DNA of 64,000 nt, taken from positions 3,348,001-3,412,000 of the forward strand of contig NZ_AP017313.1 in the NCBI RefSeq assembly GCF_002355435.1, written 5' to 3'. Every line of letters starts with the position of its first letter. Position 1 is the stretch's first letter. This document shows positions 8,996-17,812 of the stretch, piece by piece. The position numbers and the translations under genes were made by a program. This DNA comes from Mucilaginibacter gotjawali (GTDB lineage: Bacteria > Bacteroidota > Bacteroidia > Sphingobacteriales > Sphingobacteriaceae). The notes below the pieces were generated by a model. That model was given only the letters and a program-made list of their open reading frames with translations. It was not told the DNA's origin and did not search any database.

Positions 8996-11083
8996 ATGAA
9001 AAAATTAATTTTCCCTTTAATTTGCTTAACCGTTTTGATTGCTTCCTGTAAAAAGCAAGGATTCAATTCAAACACAACAACAACAACAACAACGGTTGAC
9101 ACTTTAAACTCTATTTCGCCTGCCGGTTTTGATTTTAAAACTACCAAAACAGTAAGTATTACGGTAAGCCTGGCTTCCGGCGCTAATGAACCGATTGCAA
9201 GCGTGCCGGTAAACATTTATTCAAGTGACGCTACCATCACCGATCCTTTATTAACAGCGATGACCGATGCAACGGGCACACTGCATGCACAGGTTGAATT
9301 ACCTGCTTACATGGATACCGTAATTATAGATGCAAAATATATAGGTTTGATGAGAAATGCAAAAGCCGTAATTTCCAATAATTCTGTAAATGCTATTATA
9401 GGCGGCCCTAAAGGTTTTGGTGGCAGCGTTGTAGCCAGCAATTTCGTGACGCTTGGAGACATCAAAAACAGGCAGTTTACAATGCGTTCATTAAATTCAT
9501 TCAATTCAATGGCATCAACTGACAATACCCAATATATCCCAATGGGTGCCTGGGACGGCTCGGGAGTTCCTAAATATTTAACAACTTCAGACGCTATATC
9601 CGCCCAGTTGTTATCCTATTTAAACGCATCGTTACCGGAAACAGTCGACGTAAGAAAATTGCATCCTGAATATTTAACTTCTTCTGCTACTTCAGACCTC
9701 GTTGTTACTGCGACTGCTGATGTATGGGTAACTTTTGTTTCTGAGGGTGCCGGGTATCTGAATAGCCTTGGCTACTATACCTATCCTACCAATAATCCAC
9801 CAAAAAGTGCGTCCGACGTTACCAAAATTTATTACATGTTTCCAAATGCTTCGTTACCAGGTTCAGGTGGAGGCTTAAATTCAGGAAGTAAAGTAAAATT
9901 AGGAACTTTTAATGCAGGCACATCAATTGGCTTTGTGTTATTATCAAATGCATTCAGCTATTCCGGAAACGGTACGATAAACACCAGCGGTTATAAATTC
10001 TTTTCAACCACCGCCTGCAATCCTGAAACTGACGCTGCATTGAAAAGGCATACCGTTTTATTATCAACTCCGCAAAATGTATTTTGCATTGGTTTTGAAG
10101 ATATGTTCAGGCAAAACTCAAGCTGCGATCACGATTTTAACGACGTTATAATTTATGGCAGCTCAAACCCTGTTACAGCGATTTCAACCAACGGTGTACA
10201 ACCCATTGAAACACCAAAAGACGCTGATGGCGACGGCGTGCCTGACAACCAGGATGCTTTCCCTAATGATCCTGCAAGGGCTTATGTAAATTACTATCCT
10301 TCAAAATCAACATTCGGAACACTGGCTTTTGAAGATCTTTGGCCATCCACCGGCGACTATGACATGAATGATATGGTTGTAGGCTACCAGTATAAAATTG
10401 TTTCCAATGCAAAAAACCTGGCAGTTGAAATGTATGCTAATTATGTTATAAACGCTTCAGGTGCATCATTTGTAAGTGGTTTCGGTGTACAAATGCCGTT
10501 TAGCCCTAACCTGGTAAAAAGTGTTACCGGACAAAAAATTATAGGCAACTACATAAAACAAAATGGAAATGGCACCGAGGCCGGACAAAGCAAAACAGTT
10601 ATTATCCCTTTTGATAATTACAATGCACTTATAAAACGTCCTGGCGGCTATGTGATCAATGCGCAAAATGGGGCGCCATTCATGAAGAGCGATACCGCTA
10701 AAATTTATATGAGCTTTACTACACCGTTATCATCTTCTACATTAGGAAGCGGACCGTTTAACCCATTCCTGATCAGCAACCAACGCAGGGGTTATGAGGT
10801 GCATTTACCAAATAACGCACCAACCGATCTTGCAGATAAGACATTGCTTGGCACGTCGCAGGATGCTTCAAACCCTGGGCTGGGCGTGTATTACAAGAGC
10901 AAAAAATCATGGCCATGGGCGCTAAATTTTGCCGGGCCGTTCAACTATCCCACTGAAGGCACCAACATTGGCAAAGCTTACACCTACTTTTTCCAATGGG
11001 CACAATCTGGTGGTGTTTTATACCCTAACTGGTATTTAAATACAGCCGCCAATGTAAACCCATTGTTAATTTACAGTCATTGA
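8996..11083 (+). CDS. LruC-domain surface lipoprotein
   Basis: This 695-residue lipoprotein has a signal peptide ending in lipobox LIASC (Cys18), followed by a poly-Thr linker encoded by a CAA/ACA microsatellite at about 9077-9093. The middle holds a DUF4114-like segment (ASLPGSGGGL, then HTVLLSTPQN and HDFNDVIIYG). Next is a calcium-loop type sequence DADGDGVPDNQDAFP (about residue 405). The C-terminal LruC domain follows (DLWPSTGDYDMNDMVVGYQ to the end). LruC proteins are Bacteroidota surface lipoproteins of unresolved role. The gene is monocistronic, with a strong terminator directly after it and a sigma-54 type promoter before it. Confidence 0.88.
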   Translation: MKKLIFPLICLTVLIASCKKQGFNSNTTTTTTTVDTLNSISPAGFDFKTTKTVSITVSLASGANEPIASVPVNIYSSDATITDPLLTAMTDATGTLHAQVELPAYMDTVIIDAKYIGLMRNAKAVISNNSVNAIIGGPKGFGGSVVASNFVTLGDIKNRQFTMRSLNSFNSMASTDNTQYIPMGAWDGSGVPKYLTTSDAISAQLLSYLNASLPETVDVRKLHPEYLTSSATSDLVVTATADVWVTFVSEGAGYLNSLGYYTYPTNNPPKSASDVTKIYYMFPNASLPGSGGGLNSGSKVKLGTFNAGTSIGFVLLSNAFSYSGNGTINTSGYKFFSTTACNPETDAALKRHTVLLSTPQNVFCIGFEDMFRQNSSCDHDFNDVIIYGSSNPVTAISTNGVQPIETPKDADGDGVPDNQDAFPNDPARAYVNYYPSKSTFGTLAFEDLWPSTGDYDMNDMVVGYQYKIVSNAKNLAVEMYANYVINASGASFVSGFGVQMPFSPNLVKSVTGQKIIGNYIKQNGNGTEAGQSKTVIIPFDNYNALIKRPGGYVINAQNGAPFMKSDTAKIYMSFTTPLSSSTLGSGPFNPFLISNQRRGYEVHLPNNAPTDLADKTLLGTSQDASNPGLGVYYKSKKSWPWALNFAGPFNYPTEGTNIGKAYTYFFQWAQSGGVLYPNWYLNTAANVNPLLIYSH

Positions 11084-11105
11084 TAAATTGGATAAATAGA
11101 GGCAG

Positions 11106-11139
11106 AAATAAGGGCCGGCGTAATTGCCGGCCCTTATTT
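11106..11139 (+). terminator. Strong rho-independent terminator of the LruC gene
   Basis: A perfect 14-bp stem (AAATAAGGGCCGGC, six-base loop, GCCGGCCCTTATTT) begins 22 nt after the LruC stop codon. The A/T-rich stem base lets it act in both orientations. Confidence 0.9.
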
Positions 11140-11732
11140 ATGTTTATATCGTTTGTGGAGGCATTGCCTTTATCATGGTATACCCGTCGTTAGCTGTCAT
11201 GATATCATACTTAAGCCTGATTAATAATAAAATGTTTTTTCCGACGCCCGGATATTTTAAAAAGTTAATTGGGCTTTGATCAATATTACTTCGATAGTAC
11301 GCCGGCTGTAGAAAAGATCTTTTGACAAAAAAAGAAATAAACCAGCAGTAATCGAATGCCGTACCTTTTAGGAAAATACTTGTGGTTGGAGCCGATAACG
11401 GCACAAAATAACGGGGGTAACATTGCTTCGTCATGCAATATTAGTGAAGTATCTAAATAAAACTGCGTGTTTATAATACAGGCGCTTTTCAAATAGCAGT
11501 TGCATTCATGTCCGAATACTCAATTTTCGATTTTTACGTCACACAGCTGTTTATGGTAAAAACTTGCTGAACAGGAAGTGATTATCCTTAAATGAAGTTC
11601 AGCAACACCGATGGTGAATTGTATTGCAGATGCAACTCCCATGCAACCTTTAGCCCGGTTAATACAAATTCATCGATTAGCACCTGCAGCATCTAAAACT
11701 TCATTTCAATTTGCAGGCAATAAAAGCCTGAA
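11140..11732. other. Gene-poor spacer before the exopolysaccharide operon end
   Basis: About 590 bp without a convincing gene. A minus-strand frame from 11434 to 11144 encodes 96 residues ending NDGYTMIKAMPPQTI. It has no ribosome binding site and no recognised fold, so it may be a decayed gene end or chance. The last gene of the exopolysaccharide operon ends at 11733. Confidence 0.4.
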
Positions 11733-12911
11733 TTATTTTGTGTCGCCGTGTGGTGTATGAATAAATGTTTTATTTGCGCCCTTTAGCTTAAAAAACAATT
11801 TAAACATGCTAATAAAAGCCATTGGTAAACTGATGATGGCTTTAAACAATTGTTTGTTAATGTATTTTGCCGGGACAGAAATAAGGATCGCGCAATAGGT
11901 GATACCCAGGGCAGCAAGCCAATAAACCGGCGCCAGGCCCGGCCCTGGAATTAAAGATAGTAAAAATGCAACGGGTACAATCCCCAAAAGCAAGATGCGT
12001 GGCAATAAAAGCGTTTGCATTACCTTATCAAAAAAATCAATATTACCCCTAAACAATTGGCTGAATCCTTCAAGCAAGTACTGGCGCATGTAATGAAACT
12101 GGGCTGACAGCCAGCGGCGGCGCTGGTTTTCAAAGGCGCCTTGCTGGGAGGTTTTCTCATCGTATATCAATGCTTTTTCAGCATATCCGAATAGTACTTT
12201 TTTACGGATTAGCCTTAATTCCATTTCTTTATCGAAACCGCCAACGGCCGTAATTTCGGGCATAATCTCTTTAAACAAAGCGTACTGAAGTGCCATGCCC
12301 GAGCCTATTATAGCGCATGACAGCCCCAGCGCCCTGTGTCCTTTTCTGAAGATCTGGTTGTTAATTCCTTCGCTAACGGCGTCGAGTAAGGCCATAGTTG
12401 TATTGGTATTTTTAGCTACACGCTGGCCCTGTACTACTTTAAACCCGGTGCTTAAAACGTCGTTCATCCGGAACAAACAATCTTTGGCGCAAACATTATC
12501 TGCATCAAGTACCAGGGCGTAGTCAAATTCACCCTCCGTTTGCTTCAAGGCTTCATTTAATGCTTTTGCCTTGGTACTTTTTTCAAACGAAACCACCACT
12601 ACCTGTATATCCAGTGAATATAGCTTTTGTAGCGTTTCAGGCAGCAGAGAATCAGCAATGACGATTATTTTCCTTTTGTCAACCGGGTAATCAATGGCAA
12701 GCGCGGCGGCTGCGGTTTCAACAATTACAGCATCCTCTTTGTAAGAGGGTATATAAATTACGAAACTCCCCAGGTGATTTACTTCAGGATATTTTTTTGC
12801 CGGGATAAGATGTGAAGCGACGGAAAAAACAAAAAGGTAAATAGCCTGCAAGGCCAGTAATAAAAAAATCATTAAAGACAAATAATAAACGATATGCTCA
12901 AAATAATTCAT
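11733..12911 (-). CDS. Membrane glycosyltransferase, family 2
   Basis: This 392-residue processive-type GT2 enzyme has an N-terminal transmembrane helix (about 8-32). Its GT-A catalytic domain carries nucleotide-sugar and metal residues DADN (about 117) and a QRRRW motif (Q-x-x-R-W, about 263). Three or four C-terminal membrane helices follow (about 295-375). It would transfer sugar from an NDP donor to a lipid-linked or growing glycan at the inner face of the cytoplasmic membrane. It is the last gene of the minus-strand operon and follows another GT2 gene by 9 nt. The sugar specificity cannot be told. Confidence 0.85.
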   Translation of the reverse strand: MNYFEHIVYYLSLMIFLLLALQAIYLFVFSVASHLIPAKKYPEVNHLGSFVIYIPSYKEDAVIVETAAAALAIDYPVDKRKIIVIADSLLPETLQKLYSLDIQVVVVSFEKSTKAKALNEALKQTEGEFDYALVLDADNVCAKDCLFRMNDVLSTGFKVVQGQRVAKNTNTTMALLDAVSEGINNQIFRKGHRALGLSCAIIGSGMALQYALFKEIMPEITAVGGFDKEMELRLIRKKVLFGYAEKALIYDEKTSQQGAFENQRRRWLSAQFHYMRQYLLEGFSQLFRGNIDFFDKVMQTLLLPRILLLGIVPVAFLLSLIPGPGLAPVYWLAALGITYCAILISVPAKYINKQLFKAIISLPMAFISMFKLFFKLKGANKTFIHTPHGDTK

Positions 12912-12920
12912 AGTTGGTTA

Positions 12921-13814
12921 TTATTTGTTTTTATAATTAAGGTTCCAGACAAGGCCCCTCCACACTTCGCCGGCAAAAGCCGGGTTTCCTTTAATGAGGT
13001 ACCTGATTAGCAACAATGGAAATGATATAAATGTAAAGAAAATTTTGCTGATCAGACCTTTTAACCCAAATATATTGCGTCGGATGAAAAGCAGGCGGTT
13101 ACGGTTTTGATAATACACTTTAATGGCACTTACTTTGCCAACGCTCATTGATTCCTTATGCAGCACCAATGATCCCGGCTGATACCAGATCTGAAAGCCG
13201 GCACGCAATGCGTGTTCGCTAAAGTCTAACTCTTCGTAGTACAAAAAATACATCTCGGGCAGCAACCCTATTTTTTCAAAAACCTTCCGGTGTATGGCCA
13301 TGGCCGCGCCATGGGCCAGCCAGGTTTGCCGTGGCTGATCGAACTGGCCCCTGTCAGTCTCCCCCGTGCCGATAAAGGCGCCACGGGCTGTAAATGAATT
13401 GATGGGGGTACCGCCGGCATACTGAATGATGTCCTTCGAATAAAAATATCGTATTTTGGGGCTGATAATCCCAATTTGCTCATTGGAGTTAAAAAGATTG
13501 ACAACAGGTTCGATAAAGGAGGGCTCAACTTCGGTATCGTTATTCAGTAAAAAAATAATTTCTCCCCCGGCTTTCTCTATCCCACGGTTATTGCCACCCG
13601 CAAAACCTTCGTTTACAGGGTTTTGGATAAACGTTACCTGTGGATATTGCCTGGCAATATAGGAGGCATCAACTGACGATGCATTGTCGACCACTATAAT
13701 TTCTAAATTTGGATAGGTTACCTTTTTCAACGATTCCAGCAATTCTACCGTCACTTTATCAGTGTTATAGTTAACGGTAATAATGGATACCAAAGGATAC
13801 TGTATACTGCTCAT
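12921..13814 (-). CDS. Glycosyltransferase family 2 (rhamnosyltransferase-like)
   Basis: This 297-residue GT-A enzyme opens with the classic GT2 start PLVSIITVNYNT, has the NNDTE metal/nucleotide motif (about 100) and the acceptor-side block GAAMAIHRKVFE followed by FLYYEELDFS. That block is typical of WbbL-like rhamnosyl and related transferases. A short hydrophobic segment near the C-terminus (about 248-265) may tether it to the membrane. The start overlaps the end of the polymerase gene by 4 nt, indicating translational coupling. Donor and acceptor are unknown. Confidence 0.85.
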   Translation of the reverse strand: MSSIQYPLVSIITVNYNTDKVTVELLESLKKVTYPNLEIIVVDNASSVDASYIARQYPQVTFIQNPVNEGFAGGNNRGIEKAGGEIIFLLNNDTEVEPSFIEPVVNLFNSNEQIGIISPKIRYFYSKDIIQYAGGTPINSFTARGAFIGTGETDRGQFDQPRQTWLAHGAAMAIHRKVFEKIGLLPEMYFLYYEELDFSEHALRAGFQIWYQPGSLVLHKESMSVGKVSAIKVYYQNRNRLLFIRRNIFGLKGLISKIFFTFISFPLLLIRYLIKGNPAFAGEVWRGLVWNLNYKNK

Positions 13815-15262
13815 GATGCCTGTTCTGTTAATAATTGAGGTGAACGGGGTTTAGTGTTTTTGTCCCAGCGGTAGGCCAGCCATACAAAGCCTATACTCAT
13901 AAAACAAACGATGCCGCTGGGCGCTTGCCCGATTACCTGGTTGCTGTAACTTGAAAACGCTATGCCAACAAATCCGGAGAATATAGCCATGGCCATTTGT
14001 CTTAAACCGGGGTCGTTATTCATATTAAAAATGAGGATAACCCCTGCTATTATAAATGACAAAAGAACGCCAATATGGATAGCTAAACCCACAATACCTG
14101 TTTCGGCCCAGATCTTTACATACCAGCTATCGGTAGGTGTTTCTGCAAGGAAGGTACCGGGCGAAAAACGCTGGCCCCACGAACCTGCAGAGCCAATTCC
14201 CCCGCCAAATGGCCTCGTCGCCAAATACACTTTGAATTTTTTTTGATTGTCAAGGCGTACCTGTAATGAAGGGTCGTTAGGGTCCATCGCGCTACGCATT
14301 CGCTGCACCTGGTAATTACCCGCACCAACATTAGTGAATTTAAGTAAGCAAAATAAGATGCCTACCACCATACAACCGATAGCCAGTATTTTAAAGTTTT
14401 TGGTTAGGAAAAGATAAACCATGATGCCCGACAGGGGAACGAACATAGCTCCTCTGGTTCCGGAAATAGCCATGCACCAAAAAAAGAAAGCGCTTAATCC
14501 CCAATAAAGCAACTTTTGTTTATACTTTACCGGCCCAAAAGATAATATCAAACAAACCAGCAAAATATGCCCCATGGCTGCACCAAACTGCCCTGCATCC
14601 GAGTAAAAGGAAAATACACGTAAACGGCCAAACAGGATATGGGTTTTATAAGCGCCCGCATCAAGCCACATCTGCTCGTAATGATTAACACCAAAATAAA
14701 GCTGCTTCATGCCCCAGGCGCCTGCGATAAACGACCATATGATCCAGACGTTTAAAAATTTCTTTAACTCTTTAGGGTCATTGAGCAGCAAGATAGTCAG
14801 GATGATTAGTTGGATCATGTACAAAGCCGTGCCGCGTACCGAATAGAACCACGCGGCCGAGCTTCGTGATTCAGGGTTGATAAGTTCCATAACAGCAAAA
14901 ACAGTCCAAACGGTTATGCCATAAACAAATGGATTTTTTAGGTATTTAAATTTCCTTTTATCTATCTGGCTTAATGTTGCAATCAAAGTAAGCAACAGGA
15001 AAATATCTATTGATAGTCCAAACGGGGCCGTTGAATAACGGATCATTCCGTTCGCAAAAAAACCAAAGCTTAATGCTGCATACAGTCCCATTTTAGGGTT
15101 TTTGAAGAGCATTACCAGGTATATAACAACAAAAGGCAGCGCTATCAACACGCCTGCACCAACAAGGTCGGTTTTGGCAACTATAAAACCCAAGGCGATT
15201 GCCACCAATGAAATTAACATCAGCTGTACAGGCCACGAGCCATATAATTTGCCTGCTGTCAT
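13811..15262 (-). CDS. O-antigen ligase/polymerase-type membrane protein (Wzy-like)
   Basis: This 483-residue polytopic membrane protein has about 11-12 hydrophobic segments. A large periplasmic loop (about 320-385) contains the RLDNQKKFKVYLATRPFGGGIGSAG region, which matches the O-antigen ligase (Wzy_C/WaaL) fold, where an RPFGGGIG-like segment precedes the key loop residues. It probably polymerises exopolysaccharide repeat units in the periplasm. It sits between the flippase gene (2 nt upstream) and a GT2 gene (4-nt overlap), as expected in a Wzx/Wzy-dependent locus. Confidence 0.82.
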   Translation of the reverse strand: MTAGKLYGSWPVQLMLISLVAIALGFIVAKTDLVGAGVLIALPFVVIYLVMLFKNPKMGLYAALSFGFFANGMIRYSTAPFGLSIDIFLLLTLIATLSQIDKRKFKYLKNPFVYGITVWTVFAVMELINPESRSSAAWFYSVRGTALYMIQLIILTILLLNDPKELKKFLNVWIIWSFIAGAWGMKQLYFGVNHYEQMWLDAGAYKTHILFGRLRVFSFYSDAGQFGAAMGHILLVCLILSFGPVKYKQKLLYWGLSAFFFWCMAISGTRGAMFVPLSGIMVYLFLTKNFKILAIGCMVVGILFCLLKFTNVGAGNYQVQRMRSAMDPNDPSLQVRLDNQKKFKVYLATRPFGGGIGSAGSWGQRFSPGTFLAETPTDSWYVKIWAETGIVGLAIHIGVLLSFIIAGVILIFNMNNDPGLRQMAMAIFSGFVGIAFSSYSNQVIGQAPSGIVCFMSIGFVWLAYRWDKNTKPRSPQLLTEQAS

Positions 15263-15264
15263 AA

Positions 15265-16575
15265 TTAAACTACCGGTGCTTTTTTAAGTGAATGGATTGA
15301 TTTGATGATGCCCTCTTTCCAAAATAATTTAACAGCGAAGGAATCCAATATATCTTTCAATTGGATCCAGCCAACTATTATGCCCACCAAAAATGTAATG
15401 GTTGAACCCGCCGCCACGCCATAAACACCAAAACCCAGCCATAAGGCCAGCACATCGAGCACAACATTAAAGAACAGCATAATAATCACTTTGATGGTGT
15501 TTTTTTGAGGCCTGTTACCTGCATCAAGTAAAACACCGCAATAACGGTCTAAAGGAATTAAAGCTGCATAAAAACAAAAAATTTGCAGCAATAAGGTTGA
15601 TTCGTGGTATTTATTCCCACCCAGGAGGTTTACTATGAAACCAGGAAAAGAAAAAAAGATGATGAGCAGGGGCAATATAATAGCGGTTAACAGCCCGCAT
15701 TGCCTGTAAAAAAACAACTTCAATTCAGCTAATTGTTGCGATTGAAATAATGAAGTGGCTTGCGGGATAGCAATTGAAGCAAAAGAACGTACAGGTATTT
15801 CAATAACCTCAATTAATTTTTGAGGAATAGAATAAACCGCCACGGCCGCCGGACCAAGCCAAAAGGCAATAATAAACTGATCAGAACTCCGCAGCAAGCT
15901 GGCGGTAACCATGGTAAGCATACTGTACTTACCAAAGTTGGATAACTTTTTTCGCTCAATACTAAGGTTACCCCGCCATTGGCCTAAATGCAGCCAGCCT
16001 GTAAGCAAACCAAAAATCCCGGCTAAAAATTGCAGCAAAGCGTAAAAAAGAACCGTAGTTTCAATAGAGAGTTTATATTTTGACTGAAGGATAAGTAAAA
16101 CAGTGAATGTTACCGGGAATATGATCCTGGCTATCGACAATTTTTTAAATAACGACCGGGCCTGCAACTGCCATTGTAGCAGCTGGTAGGGCAAAGCCGA
16201 AAACAGCCACAAAATTGTATACTTTTTTGCAAGAAAAAAGGCGCTGTTATCAATATTAAGAAAATAAAAAACAAGCAGAAATAATGACATAATGGAGGTG
16301 AAGCCCAACAAAAGCTGCCAGGATGCGCCGGTTAGTTTTGCTCTTTCTTCATCATTTTCTGCCACTACAAAATACCTCACAAAAGGAGTTTGTACCCATC
16401 CGCTTCTGAACATTTCCAACAAGGTGTATACGGTAAGTAGCATAAACCATTGCCCTGCGCCTGACTTGGAGAAATGATGCGCTATTAAAGCCAGGTTTAA
16501 AAAGCCCAGAAGGGCCGTGGCTCCATTAGAGATCAGCGACCAGGATGTATTGCTAAATAATAATTTCTTTATCAT
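15265..16575 (-). CDS. Oligosaccharide flippase, MOP superfamily (Wzx-like)
   Basis: This 436-residue protein has about 12-14 transmembrane segments and the MOP-type opening (SNTSWSLISNGATALLGF), with charged cytoplasmic loops between helix pairs. Wzx-type flippases move undecaprenyl-linked repeat units across the inner membrane. It lies between a GT4 gene and the Wzy-like gene in one operon. The length is normal and no defects are seen. Confidence 0.85.
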   Translation of the reverse strand: MIKKLLFSNTSWSLISNGATALLGFLNLALIAHHFSKSGAGQWFMLLTVYTLLEMFRSGWVQTPFVRYFVVAENDEERAKLTGASWQLLLGFTSIMSLFLLVFYFLNIDNSAFFLAKKYTILWLFSALPYQLLQWQLQARSLFKKLSIARIIFPVTFTVLLILQSKYKLSIETTVLFYALLQFLAGIFGLLTGWLHLGQWRGNLSIERKKLSNFGKYSMLTMVTASLLRSSDQFIIAFWLGPAAVAVYSIPQKLIEVIEIPVRSFASIAIPQATSLFQSQQLAELKLFFYRQCGLLTAIILPLLIIFFSFPGFIVNLLGGNKYHESTLLLQIFCFYAALIPLDRYCGVLLDAGNRPQKNTIKVIIMLFFNVVLDVLALWLGFGVYGVAAGSTITFLVGIIVGWIQLKDILDSFAVKLFWKEGIIKSIHSLKKAPVV

Positions 16576-16594
16576 GGGGGCATGGTTTTATTGA

Positions 16595-17812
16595 TCAGGC
16601 AACAACCGGAAAATCTATTTTTGCCGCAGTATGGATTTCTATAATGGCCATCAATTGCGCTGACCTGGCGCTCCAATCGGCTTTCTTTGCAACTTCTATC
16701 CGCTTTTGAATTAATGCATCATTATTTCCCGACAGTGCATTCTTAATGTCATTTATAAAAGCTTTTGGATCTTTCGCAACAAATACCACATCATCTGCCT
16801 CGCCTATGGTAGCAAATGGCGTCATCACAACAGGTAGCCCCATTGCCAGGTATTCGTTAGCTTTTAGGGGATATATGGCTGCGGTTAAATCGTTGCACAC
16901 ATAGGGTATAATACCAACATCTAATCTGCTTTGAATCAACGGGACCTGATCAGACGATACCGGAGGCATAAACGTCACATTTTTATATTTCGATAACCGC
17001 TGCCGGATTTCCGGTTCAAATACCTTACCTATAAACAGAAATTGATGTTGGGGCAAATCTTTCACTACGGGCTCAAGCAGGTCGATATCAAAACGAAAAT
17101 CCATGGTCCCGGTATAACCAATGGTTTTTGCCTCTTTTGTTTCCGTTGTATTTTTTTTTGCATACCGATAAAATGCATCAAAATGAACCCCATTATTAAC
17201 CACTTCAGTAGGGATTCCCGATTGCTCTTTCCGCTTTTTTAACTCATCTGAACTAACGACGATCAGGTCGGCTTGCTGAATAAATTTATTTTCTTCCTTT
17301 GACGCAAATCCTTTAAACCAGGGGACGTTGGTAAAGTCATCATAAATATAATAGATCTTATAATCGATGTGCTTTATCTTCCAGTAAAGACCGAGGAAAG
17401 GCTGAACAGAATTAAAAGCGATAATGTTATGCAATTGCAGCCTTTTTATGGCCCGGTTAATAAAGTAACCGGTAAAAGCCGCATTCAGCCTGTTAGCTAA
17501 CTTAAAAAAGGTATACGACCTGATAATAAAAGACGGAAAAACAGGAGGCAGAGATAGTACATATAACCCCGTTTGGTCATCTCCGGATATTTTTCTTAAT
17601 CGTTTATTTATTCCCAACAAGCGCTTCCACTCGAATTTCTTCTTGCCCAAAATGCCCTTTATACAATCAGATATGGTGTAGGCATAATCGACATACAGCA
17701 CCAGGTTTGTTGCCGACAGCCCTTTCATCAACTCTACTGTTGACCTCAGATAATCGGCTTCCCAGGCGGGTAAAGCCAAACATACAATATGCCCGGGATC
17801 TTGTTTTTTCAC
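16595..17812 (-). CDS. Glycosyltransferase, GT4-like (GT-B fold)
   Basis: This 405-residue enzyme has two Rossmann-type halves. The C-terminal half contains IGYTGTMDFRFD (about 228), then the donor-site region KANEYLAMGLPVVMT with a Glu in the usual E-x7-E area. The N-terminus (HIVCLALPAWEADY) resembles exopolysaccharide glycosyltransferases acting on lipid carriers. It follows the chain-length gene directly (stop and start one base apart) within the minus-strand operon. The sugar transferred is unknown. Confidence 0.82.
   Translation of the reverse strand: MKKQDPGHIVCLALPAWEADYLRSTVELMKGLSATNLVLYVDYAYTISDCIKGILGKKKFEWKRLLGINKRLRKISGDDQTGLYVLSLPPVFPSFIIRSYTFFKLANRLNAAFTGYFINRAIKRLQLHNIIAFNSVQPFLGLYWKIKHIDYKIYYIYDDFTNVPWFKGFASKEENKFIQQADLIVVSSDELKKRKEQSGIPTEVVNNGVHFDAFYRYAKKNTTETKEAKTIGYTGTMDFRFDIDLLEPVVKDLPQHQFLFIGKVFEPEIRQRLSKYKNVTFMPPVSSDQVPLIQSRLDVGIIPYVCNDLTAAIYPLKANEYLAMGLPVVMTPFATIGEADDVVFVAKDPKAFINDIKNALSGNNDALIQKRIEVAKKADWSARSAQLMAIIEIHTAAKIDFPVVA

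Noticed and set aside
9070..9100. CAA/ACA microsatellite in the LruC gene as a phase-variation switch
   Set aside because: The repeat unit is three bases, so length changes would alter the Thr linker without shifting the frame.
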